The notes under the pieces are model-generated. The model was not told the DNA's origin and ran no database searches. It worked only from the letters and a program-made list of their open reading frames with translations. A DNA stretch of 19,911 nt from an uncultured Clostridia bacterium (lineage in GTDB: Bacteria; Bacillota; Clostridia; Oscillospirales; Oscillospiraceae): the NCBI GenBank assembly GCA_947177005.1, contig CAMWSZ010000012.1, positions 1 through 19,911 of the forward strand, written 5' to 3'. This document shows positions 7,167 through 13,323 of the stretch, piece by piece. A program made the translations under genes and the position numbers. Position 1 is the first letter of the stretch; every line of letters starts with the position of its first letter.

Positions 7167-8915
7167 TCAACTGTCGTACTCCAGATACGCGCCCTTCATC
7201 GGGGATGCCGCAAGATCAGAGAACAGCCGCAGCGTGCCGCGTTTATATTTGACGGGCTTTGGCTGCCAATGCTTTTTGCGTTCGGCCAGAATGGCGTCCA
7301 TTTCCTCAGGGGTTTTGCGTTCGCCCTTTACGCCGACTATCGCAAGAATACGTTCTTTGACATCCAACTGAATGAGGTCTCCTTCCTCCACCAGGGCAAT
7401 AGGACCGCCTGCCTGTGCTTCCGGGCTGCAATGTCCGATGACAGGGCCGGTGGACGCGCCGGAGAAACGGCCGTCGGTAATCAGAGCGATGCTCTTGCCC
7501 AGCTCCTTATCAGAGGAAATGGCCTCGGAGGTATAGAACATTTCCGGCATTCCCGAACCCTTTGGGCCTTCGTAGCGAATAAATACGGCGTCGCCGGGCT
7601 TGACGCGGTGGTGCAGGACGGCGTCGATGCACTCCTCCTCGCTGTCAAAGGGGCGGGCGTTCAGGACGGCGGAGAACATCTCTTTGGGGCAGGCGGTATG
7701 CTTGATGACCGCGCCCTCGGGGGCCAGATTGCCCTTGAGAATGGCAATGGAGCCGTCCGTACCAATGGCCTGATCGTAGGGACGAATGATGTCCGCACGG
7801 GTCAGGTTCAGGTTATATTTTTTGTTGGCCTCATCCAGCCATTTCTGGCAGCGCTCATAAAAACCGTTGTGTTTCAGCTCCTCCAGATTTTCGCCCAGCG
7901 TTTTGCCGGTGACGGTCATGACGTCCAGATGCAGAACGCTCTTAATTTCCTCCATGACGGCGGGCACGCCTCCGGCATAGTAGAAGAACTCGGCGGGCCA
8001 GCGTCCGGCGGGACGAATGTCCAGCAGATAATGTGCGCCGCGGTGGAGGCGGTCGAAGGTGTCGCCGGTGATCTCAATGCCGAACTCATGGGCAAGGGCG
8101 GGGATATGCAGCAGGCAGTTGGTGGAGCCGGAAATGGCGGCGTGGACCATGATTGCGTTCTCAAAGCTTTTCAGCGTAACGATATCGCTGGGCCGCATAT
8201 TCTCCGAATAGGCCAGTTTAACGGCCAGCTTTCCGGCGTTTCTGGCATACTCCAGCAGGTCGGGACTGGTGGCGGGAAGGAGTGCGCTGCCGGGGAGAGA
8301 CAGTCCCAGAGCCTCCGCCATGATCTGCATGGTGGAGGCGGTGCCGATAAAGGAGCACGCGCCGCAGCTGGGACAGGCGTTGCATTTGGCCCAATTGAGC
8401 TTTTCCTCGTCGATCTCGCCCCGCTCGAATTTAGCGGAGTACATGCCTAATTGCTCCAGGGTGAGCAGGTCCGGACCGGCCGCCATTGTGCCGCCGGTGA
8501 CAACCACTGCCGGAATATTGACCCGGGCAAGGCCCATGAGATTTCCGGGCATACCCTTGTCACAGCTGGCAAGGTAGATTCCCGCGTCGAAGGGGGTGGC
8601 GTTGGCCTGAATTTCGATGATATTGGCAATCATTTCCCGGCTGGCGAGGGAAAAATTGATGCCGTCGGTGCCTTGGCTCTCACCGTCGCACATATCGGTA
8701 CAGAAGTAGCGGGCGCCGTGTCCGCCGGCCTCTGCGACGCCCTCCCGTGCGGCCTCCACCAGCTTGTCCAGGTGTCCGGAACCGGGGTGGCTGTCGCCAA
8801 AGGTGCTCTCAATAAAAATCTGCGGCTTTGACAGGTCCTCCGGTTTCCAGCCGGTTCCCAGCCGGAGGGGGTCCAGCTCAGGCGCGAGGCGGCGCATTTT
8901 TTGACTGGTCAGCAT
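7167..8915 (-). CDS. IlvD/Edd-family sugar-acid (aldonate) dehydratase
   Basis: A 582-residue iron-sulfur dehydratase. In this operon its likely job is D-gluconate to KDG. Cluster and active-site landmarks are MCDGESQGTDG (75-85), SCDKGMPG (Cys118) and CGACSFIGTASTMQ (Cys187); the C-terminal GRFSGASTGPVIGHCSPEA motif is typical. At the position where IlvD-type enzymes have the first cluster cysteine (SPCNxHL), this protein has HPGSGHL (43-49) without Cys, as phosphogluconate dehydratase (Edd) also lacks it, and GACSFIGTA resembles Edd more than the IlvD GGMYTAN form. Extra cysteines (72, 76, 178, 181, 184) are present. ATG 8915 follows AGGAG by about 11 bases; a TTG at 8921 is the alternative start. 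It is the first gene of the leftward operon. Biosynthetic IlvD is unlikely, since no branched-chain genes are near. Confidence 0.87.
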   Translation of the reverse strand: MLTSQKMRRLAPELDPLRLGTGWKPEDLSKPQIFIESTFGDSHPGSGHLDKLVEAAREGVAEAGGHGARYFCTDMCDGESQGTDGINFSLASREMIANIIEIQANATPFDAGIYLASCDKGMPGNLMGLARVNIPAVVVTGGTMAAGPDLLTLEQLGMYSAKFERGEIDEEKLNWAKCNACPSCGACSFIGTASTMQIMAEALGLSLPGSALLPATSPDLLEYARNAGKLAVKLAYSENMRPSDIVTLKSFENAIMVHAAISGSTNCLLHIPALAHEFGIEITGDTFDRLHRGAHYLLDIRPAGRWPAEFFYYAGGVPAVMEEIKSVLHLDVMTVTGKTLGENLEELKHNGFYERCQKWLDEANKKYNLNLTRADIIRPYDQAIGTDGSIAILKGNLAPEGAVIKHTACPKEMFSAVLNARPFDSEEECIDAVLHHRVKPGDAVFIRYEGPKGSGMPEMFYTSEAISSDKELGKSIALITDGRFSGASTGPVIGHCSPEAQAGGPIALVEEGDLIQLDVKERILAIVGVKGERKTPEEMDAILAERKKHWQPKPVKYKRGTLRLFSDLAASPMKGAYLEYDS

Positions 8916-8993
8916 AAGCAATTACTCTCCTATCATATGGATTTGTGAAAAGCGGCGTAAACGATGTGGGAGCATCGGATTTCTCATGGGTTC

Positions 8994-9022
8994 ATCTTAA
9001 CATGCGACGTCATACATTACAA
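8994..9022 (-). promoter_or_regulatory. Candidate promoter of the dehydratase operon, with operator-like spacer
   Basis: On the minus strand TTGTAA (9022-9017), exactly 17 bases and TAAGAT (8999-8994) form a plausible promoter about 75 bases upstream of the dehydratase start. Each hexamer matches four of six consensus positions. The spacer contains ACGTCGCA, the reverse complement of the octamer TGCGACGT that also lies in the gntP promoter spacer. This suggests one regulator acts on both divergent units. Confidence 0.5.
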
Positions 9023-9171
9023 GACGCAATCTTCCACAATTTTCCGAGCCGTTTTTTGTATAAAACAGAAACAGCCGGGCAAAAATAAAAAGCATTGCCG
9101 TTGTTTTTCACAATTATTGCAAAGCATAGTTGTCCAAATATACAAAATTCAAAGTGTTATACAGGTTTTAA
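9023..9171. other. AT-rich stretch between the divergent sugar-acid promoters
   Basis: The dehydratase and gntP start codons are 392 bases apart. Outside the two promoter/operator regions, this central stretch is AT-rich, with A and T tracts, and has no credible gene on either strand. I recognise no riboswitch or CcpA cre consensus in it. Confidence 0.5.
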
Positions 9172-9200
9172 TTGACATACGACGTGCGACGTGGTATGTT
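9172..9200 (+). promoter_or_regulatory. gntP promoter
   Basis: A perfect TTGACA (9172-9177), a 17-base spacer and TATGTT (9195-9200) lie about 105 bases before the gntP start. The spacer is almost wholly occupied by the inverted repeat listed separately. The inferred transcript starts near 9207. Confidence 0.75.
9175..9199. promoter_or_regulatory. Operator-like inverted repeat inside the gntP promoter
   Basis: ACATACGACGT (9175-9185) and ACGTGGTATGT (9189-9199) are inverted with ten of eleven positions paired around a three-base centre. The repeat covers the end of the -35 box, the entire spacer and most of the -10 box, so a bound protein should block RNA polymerase. The GntR-family regulator at 10930 is the obvious candidate; the size and symmetry suit a dimeric FadR-type protein. 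That link is inference. Confidence 0.65.
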
Positions 9201-9206
9201 TAAGAC

Positions 9207-9307
9207 TGTGAAAAGCAGGGCGCGCTGTTTGGGAGCAGCAATCCTTTGCTCCGTTGTTTTGAAAACGGAACGGTCAAATCATTGTGTTATCTTTAGGAGG
9301 TTATTCT
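9207..9307 (+). other. gntP leader with two small hairpins
   Basis: The inferred leader is about 100 bases. GGAGCA (9232-9237) can pair with TGCTCC (9247-9252), and CCGTT (9251-9255) with AACGG (9264-9268). The hairpins share two bases, so they compete. Neither is followed by a T-run. The ribosome site AGGAGG (9295-9300) is unpaired by this model. No known riboswitch is recognised. Confidence 0.3.
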
Positions 9308-10702
9308 ATGCTGTTACTCGTCTTTTTAATCTCAATTGCCGTGTTGCTGCTCTGTATTATCAAGGTAAAATTAAACGCCTTTGTAGCGCTGCTGGTCTGC
9401 GCCTACGGCACCGGCATTCTGGCCCTGGCTACCTACGCCGGCGGCGCGGCCCCAGAGGGGTTTTCGTCCATTGCCGACGTCACCGCCTGCGTCACCAGCA
9501 ACTTCGGTTCCACCCTCGGCTCCATTGGTATCGTCACCGGCCTGGGCGTCATGCTGGGCATGTTCATGTACGAGTCCGGCGGCATTGACAACATTGTTGA
9601 TAAAGTGCTGAAAGCCGTAGGGCCCAAGCGTTCCCAATATGCGGTTTCGGTGGCGGGCTTCATCACCGGCATCCCCGTCTTCGGCGACGTGGTGTATATC
9701 ATGTTCGCTCCTATGCTCCGCGTGCTCTCCCGCAAAACCGGCTACTCTATGGCCGCTTACGGCTGCGCGATTTCCGTGGCGACCACCTGCACCTTCGCGC
9801 TGGTGCTGCCCACCGCGCCGCCGCTGGCCGTGGCTGCCGCAATGGACGTTAACGTGGGCATTTTCTTCTTCTACGCTTTGATCTCCGCATTTGTGGGTAT
9901 GTTTGTGGGCGGCATTATTTACGGCGGCATTGTCAACAAGCAGGACAAAAAGGCCGGTAAAACATGGGATTTTTCGGATCTTGACTCCGAACTGACCGAA
10001 AACGCTGCAAAGGCTTCCACCAAGCCCAAGATGGGCGCGATGATGGCCATGTCCATTCTGCTGGTTCCCATTATTCTGATTCTGCTGGGTTCCTTCTCCG
10101 CCTTCCTGCTGCCCGCCGACAGCGGTGTGCTGAAAATTCTGGCGTTCCTGGGCGACAAGAACGTGGCAATGACCATTGGCGTACTGTACGGCGCATTTGT
10201 TGCCCGTCCCCACCTGAACCGCTCCATTACCGAAATCATGACCGAGGGCGCGGACAAGGTTGGTCTGATTCTCCTCATCACCGGCGCAGGCGGCGCTTAC
10301 GGCGGTGTACTGAAGGCCTGCGGTATTGCGAACGTCATTACTGACGGCCTTCAGGGCTTCCATATGCCCATTCTGGTCATGTGCTTTGTGATTGCACAGG
10401 TGCTGCGCATCGCCACCGGCTCCACCACCGTGGCCCTGACCACTACTGCGGCGATTGTTTCCGGTGCTGCGGCCGCCTCCGGCGTGTCCCCGATTCTGTG
10501 CGCCATTGCGGTATGCGCGGGCGGCATCGGCCTGTCCCTCCCCAACGACTCCGGATTCTGGGCAATCTCCCGTTTCTTCCACCTCAACGAGATTGACACC
10601 ATTCGCGGCTGGACCCTCGGCGGGTTTGTAGCCGGTCTGTCGATCCTGCTGTTCGCCTGTATTCTGAGTCTGTTCCAGGGATTTTTACCGGGTTTGATTT
10701 AA
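9308..10702 (+). CDS. gntP: GntP-family gluconate/aldonate permease
   Basis: A 464-residue integral membrane protein of the GntP family, which imports gluconate, idonate or related hydroxy acids with protons. Nearly the whole protein is hydrophobic, with many membrane segments broken by short loops and one hydrophilic loop near the middle (QDKKAGKTWDFSDLDSELTEN). The conserved C-terminal LSLPNDSGFWAISRF and GLGVMLGMFMYESGG in the first third fit the family. The start is ATG 9308, seven bases after AGGAGG; an in-frame GTG at 9284 lies upstream of the ribosome site and is rejected. It diverges from the dehydratase operon, has its own promoter and ends in a strong terminator. The exact substrate is set only by context; lactate or glycerate are alternatives within the family. 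Confidence 0.9.
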   Translation: MLLLVFLISIAVLLLCIIKVKLNAFVALLVCAYGTGILALATYAGGAAPEGFSSIADVTACVTSNFGSTLGSIGIVTGLGVMLGMFMYESGGIDNIVDKVLKAVGPKRSQYAVSVAGFITGIPVFGDVVYIMFAPMLRVLSRKTGYSMAAYGCAISVATTCTFALVLPTAPPLAVAAAMDVNVGIFFFYALISAFVGMFVGGIIYGGIVNKQDKKAGKTWDFSDLDSELTENAAKASTKPKMGAMMAMSILLVPIILILLGSFSAFLLPADSGVLKILAFLGDKNVAMTIGVLYGAFVARPHLNRSITEIMTEGADKVGLILLITGAGGAYGGVLKACGIANVITDGLQGFHMPILVMCFVIAQVLRIATGSTTVALTTTAAIVSGAAAASGVSPILCAIAVCAGGIGLSLPNDSGFWAISRFFHLNEIDTIRGWTLGGFVAGLSILLFACILSLFQGFLPGLI

Positions 10703-10721
10703 CTTAATTGGTTTTATTTGG

Positions 10722-10760
10722 AGTCCGTCTGCTGCCTGAGAGGGGGCAGGCGGACTTTTT
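10722..10760 (+). terminator. Intrinsic terminator after gntP
   Basis: AGTCCGTCTGC (10722-10732) pairs over 11 positions, one of them a G-U, with GCAGGCGGACT (10746-10756), and the stem ends in a run of five T. It begins 20 bases after the gntP stop. Confidence 0.85.
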
Positions 10761-10856
10761 ATTCTCTCACATACCTGTCATACGCTCTCCGCCACCCTGC
10801 AAATTCCGGATTTCCGTCCGGCAACGAAAAAACTTAGCAGGAGAAATCAGTATCCC

Positions 10857-10885
10857 TTGCAATTAAATTGAGAACTCGCTATAAT
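10857..10885 (+). promoter_or_regulatory. Promoter of the GntR-DUF523 operon
   Basis: TTGCAA (10857-10862), a 17-base spacer and a perfect TATAAT (10880-10885) lie 45 bases upstream of the GTG start. The regulator therefore has its own transcription unit, separated from gntP by a terminator. Confidence 0.75.
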
Positions 10886-10897
10886 AGTTGCCGGAAG

Positions 10898-10910
10898 CTT
10901 TGCAGCAAAG
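10898..10910. promoter_or_regulatory. Small palindrome at the GntR transcript start
   Basis: CTTTGC-A-GCAAAG is a perfect six-base inverted repeat around one base, just downstream of the predicted start of transcription and directly before the ribosome site. It could be an autoregulatory operator or form a tiny RNA stem. It does not resemble the gntP operator. Confidence 0.35.
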
Positions 10911-10929
10911 AAAAAGGAGGCTGCTTTTT

Positions 10930-11649
10930 GTGGATGAAAAATGCTTTGAAACGCTCAAGACAAAGGCGTCTACGCTGCCGGAACGGACGGCGGAACAGAT
11001 ATCGAAGCTGATTGTAGAACAGCATCTGACCAACGAGGATAAGCTTCCCAGCGAATTTGAACTGGCGGAGCTTCTGAATGTAGGCCGGGGGACGATTCGG
11101 GAGGGCGTAAAGTTGCTGGTGGCCCGGAACGTGCTGGAAATCCGGCGGGGCAAAGGGACGTACATCGCGCAGAATCCGGGAGAAGTTCCGGACCCGCTGG
11201 GATTCGCCTACTATCCGGACCAGTTCCAGTTGGCACTGGATTTGTTGGAGGTGCGCGCTCTGGTGGAGCCGTGGGTGGCCAAAATAGCGGCAGAGCGTGC
11301 GGGCGAGGAGGACCTGAAGCAGCTGCGGGAGACGTGTTCCGTGGTGGAGCAGGATATTCTGGGGGAACGGGACCACTCGAAAAGCGACATTCTGTATCAT
11401 GTAGCCATTGCGAAATGCACACAGAATCTGGTGGTGCCGAAGCTGATCCCCATTATTACCTATTCGATTTCACTGTTCGTATCGCTGACGGAGAGCCGGC
11501 TGAAAACGGAGACGCTGATTGGACACCGGGAAATTTTGGACGCCATTTCCGGCCGGGATGCCGAACGTGCCAGACGGGCAATGGTACAGCATATTGAGTA
11601 TAACCGGGTCATGCTGGAGAAAGTAATCGAAGAGAGGGCCGGGTCATGA
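10930..11649 (+). CDS. GntR-family (FadR subfamily) transcriptional regulator
   Basis: A 239-residue regulator. An N-terminal winged helix (LPSEFELAELLNVGRGTIREGVKLL, then the wing EIRRGKGTYI) precedes an all-helical FCD ligand domain. The FCD pattern of an Asp and three His that usually bind a metal is visible as SDILYHVAIAK, GHREILDAI and VQHIEYN. I chose the GTG at 10930, nine bases after AAGGAGG; a TTG at 10888 lies upstream of that site. FCD-type GntR proteins commonly repress sugar-acid genes and respond to a hydroxy or keto acid, so it probably controls gntP and the dehydratase operon through the inverted repeat at 9175. Its stop overlaps the DUF523 start by ATGA. Confidence 0.88.
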   Translation: MDEKCFETLKTKASTLPERTAEQISKLIVEQHLTNEDKLPSEFELAELLNVGRGTIREGVKLLVARNVLEIRRGKGTYIAQNPGEVPDPLGFAYYPDQFQLALDLLEVRALVEPWVAKIAAERAGEEDLKQLRETCSVVEQDILGERDHSKSDILYHVAIAKCTQNLVVPKLIPIITYSISLFVSLTESRLKTETLIGHREILDAISGRDAERARRAMVQHIEYNRVMLEKVIEERAGS

Positions 11650-12107
11650 AAAAAATTGTGGTCAGCGCCTGCCTTCTGGGCGAAAACTGTAAATATAACG
11701 GTGGAAACAACAGAAATCAGAGAATCATTGATTTCCTGCGGGATAAAGAGGTGATCGCTGTCTGTCCGGAGGTATGGGGCGGACTGCCGGTGCCGCGTCC
11801 CTGCGCCGAACTGTGCGGCGTCCGGGTGCTGAACGTGAACGGAGAAGACGTGACCGCCCAATACCGGGCGGGGGTCAGGCGGGTACTGGAGGCTCTCGCA
11901 GGACAGGAGATTGATTTTGCGGTCCTGCAATCCCGCAGCCCCGCCTGCGGCGTCAAGCAGGTCTATGACGGGAGCTTCAGCGGCAGAAAAATCCCCGGAA
12001 TGGGACTGCTCGCCCAGGCGCTGAAGGAGCGGGGCTGTCAGGTCGTTGACGCCGGGGATGCGGATTGGTTTTTCTGCACAAAGGATGAAGGAAACATTTG
12101 TCAATAA
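11646..12107 (+). CDS. DUF523 family protein, TudS-like
   Basis: A 153-residue DUF523 protein. Conserved cysteines lie at Cys9 (SACLLGENCKY), Cys40 (AVCPEVWGGLP) and Cys101 (SRSPACG). In the related thiouracil desulfidase TudS three such cysteines hold a [4Fe-4S] cluster, leaving one iron free to bind a sulfur substrate; by homology this protein probably carries the same cluster. Its real substrate is unknown. No separate promoter is visible and its ATG overlaps the GntR stop (ATGA), so it is translationally coupled to the regulator. A role in the sugar-acid pathway is not evident, and the pairing may be accidental. No clear terminator follows. Confidence 0.82.
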   Translation: MKKIVVSACLLGENCKYNGGNNRNQRIIDFLRDKEVIAVCPEVWGGLPVPRPCAELCGVRVLNVNGEDVTAQYRAGVRRVLEALAGQEIDFAVLQSRSPACGVKQVYDGSFSGRKIPGMGLLAQALKERGCQVVDAGDADWFFCTKDEGNICQ

Positions 12108-12113
12108 TATGAA

Positions 12114-12153
12114 TTGTAATTTCTTGTGGGACGTGTTAAATTAGTAGTACAGT
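12114..12153 (+). promoter_or_regulatory. lacI-type regulator promoter region (two overlapping candidates)
   Basis: TTGTAA (12114-12119) with TAAATT (12137-12142) at 17 bases, or TTGTGG (12124-12129) with TACAGT (12148-12153) at 18 bases. I cannot choose between them. For either, the palindrome at 12156-12169 falls at or just after the transcription start. Confidence 0.4.
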
Positions 12154-12155
12154 CA

Positions 12156-12169
12156 AGAATACGTATTCT
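12156..12169. promoter_or_regulatory. LacI-family operator, autoregulatory site
   Basis: AGAATACGTATTCT is a perfect 14-base palindrome with a central CpG, as in typical LacI/GalR operators. It sits 14 bases before the regulator start. The same 12-base core recurs before the PTS gene. Confidence 0.75.
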
Positions 12170-12183
12170 CAAGGCGGAACGAT

Positions 12184-13146
12184 ATGATTACAATGACCGA
12201 AATCGCAAAGCTTGCCCATGTGTCACAGCCCACCGTCTCCAGAGTGCTGAACGGAAACATGAACGTTGCCCCGGAAATCCGGGAACGTGTCCTTGCCTGT
12301 GCCAAAGAACATGACTATCAGATCAACGCGCTGGCAAAAGGATTGCAGGGCAGCAGAACCAATTTAATGGGCGTCCTTTTGACCGATATCTCCAACGGCT
12401 TCTTTGCCGACGTGGCCAAGGCCATTGAGACCGAAGCCCGGAAACGTGGGTACAGCATCATCCTCTTCAACAGCAATTACAACACGGAGAGCGAACGGGA
12501 ATATCTGGACGTGGTGCGCCGCTACCGGGTAGACGGCGTGCTGGCCGTTCCCATTCGGGAGACGAGCATGATGTGGCGGGAGTATGCGGAAAAACTGGAT
12601 GTCCCTGTTGTCGCCGTCACGCGGTCCGCCAACGGGCTGGATTCCGTGTATGTAGACCATGCGGAGGCCGGCGGAATGGTAGCCGGGCATCTGGTCCGGC
12701 GGGGCTATGAAAATTTCCTGTTTATCGGGAAAGAGTACGACAGCAAGTATATAGGATTTCACAGGAAACTGTCGGAGCTGGGGTACGGAGACCGCGCCGC
12801 AAATGTGGTATATCAGGACAGCCCGCAGATCACAGAGGCCCTGCGCGGGGCCCTGCACGGACGCCGGTTAGGTATTTTTGCGGGCAATGATATCTATGGA
12901 CTGCGCATTTTGAGCGCATTGCGGGAATTACAGGTATCGGTCCCCGGGGAGGCCGGTGTCATCGGCTTTGACGACACGATGATGAGCCGGTATCTGAATC
13001 CCAGTCTGAGCAGCGTCTCGCAGCCCATTGCGCGAATGGCGCAGAAGGCGGTGTCCCGGCTTGTGTACCGGATTGAGCACCCCGGCCCCTGCGAGCTGCT
13101 GGACGATCCGCTGCATGCGGAGCTGGTCATCCGGCAGAGCACATGA
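12184..13146 (+). CDS. scrR: LacI/GalR-family regulator of the sucrose PTS operon
   Basis: A 320-residue repressor. The HTH MTEIAKLAHVSQPTVSRVLNG spans residues 4-24, followed by the hinge helix (NALAKGLQGSRT); Leu54 is the residue expected to insert at the operator's central CpG. The rest is a periplasmic-binding-protein-like sugar domain (IGVLL-type start at LMGVLLTDISNGFFADV, GVIGFDDTMMSRYLNP near the end). The start is ATG 12184 with a weak AAGGCGG site; an internal ATG at 12193 is less likely. It lies directly before the PTS gene, and the palindrome GAATACGTATTC flanks both. Repression of both transcripts, relieved by sucrose-6-phosphate or fructose, is inferred. The symbol follows from context, not from a specific sequence signature. 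Confidence 0.87.
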   Translation: MITMTEIAKLAHVSQPTVSRVLNGNMNVAPEIRERVLACAKEHDYQINALAKGLQGSRTNLMGVLLTDISNGFFADVAKAIETEARKRGYSIILFNSNYNTESEREYLDVVRRYRVDGVLAVPIRETSMMWREYAEKLDVPVVAVTRSANGLDSVYVDHAEAGGMVAGHLVRRGYENFLFIGKEYDSKYIGFHRKLSELGYGDRAANVVYQDSPQITEALRGALHGRRLGIFAGNDIYGLRILSALRELQVSVPGEAGVIGFDDTMMSRYLNPSLSSVSQPIARMAQKAVSRLVYRIEHPGPCELLDDPLHAELVIRQST

Positions 13147-13175
13147 AAAAGGACCACAACCGGTGGTTCTTTTTT
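13147..13175 (+). terminator. Intrinsic terminator after the LacI-type gene
   Basis: AAGGACCAC (13149-13157) pairs with GTGGTTCTT (13163-13171), including one G-U, around a five-base loop, and merges into a run of six T. It begins directly after the stop codon and separates the regulator from the PTS transcript. Confidence 0.75.
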
Positions 13176-13186
13176 AGGGATAATGT

Positions 13187-13198
13187 GAATACGTATTC
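13187..13198. promoter_or_regulatory. PTS operon operator O1, upstream copy
   Basis: GAATACGTATTC is a perfect palindrome identical to the core before the regulator gene. It lies upstream of the PTS -35 box; its centre is 57 bases from that of O2, which would allow DNA looping. Confidence 0.75.
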
Positions 13199-13231
13199 CC
13201 AACGGAATTAAGGTCTCAAATTTATCTCTTT

Positions 13232-13260
13232 TTGCCGTAATGCGAATACGCATTCAAAAT
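13232..13260 (+). promoter_or_regulatory. PTS operon promoter
   Basis: TTGCCG (13232-13237), a 17-base spacer and CAAAAT (13255-13260). The match is moderate, but operator O2 fills its spacer and O3 follows it, which supports the assignment. Confidence 0.55.
13244..13255. promoter_or_regulatory. PTS operon operator O2, in the promoter spacer
   Basis: GAATACGCATTC differs from the perfect palindrome at one position (T to C). It lies between the -35 and -10 boxes, so binding should directly block transcription. Confidence 0.7.
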
Positions 13261-13270
13261 CTGCGTATTC
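13259..13270. promoter_or_regulatory. PTS operon operator O3, half-conserved
   Basis: ATCTGCGTATTC keeps the right half GTATTC and the central CpG but has a degenerate left half. Its centre is 15 bases from that of O2. It may be a weaker, cooperative site near the transcription start. Confidence 0.45.
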
Positions 13271-13323
13271 TACCCTTTTAGGAGGGTTGAAATAAAATCA
13301 ATAGAAGAAAGGAACAAAGGATT

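Noticed and set aside
7345..7356. AGAATACGTTCT inside the dehydratase gene, similar to the LacI-type operator
   Set aside because: It lacks the full symmetry of GAATACGTATTC, lies far inside a coding region of another pathway, and is likely chance.
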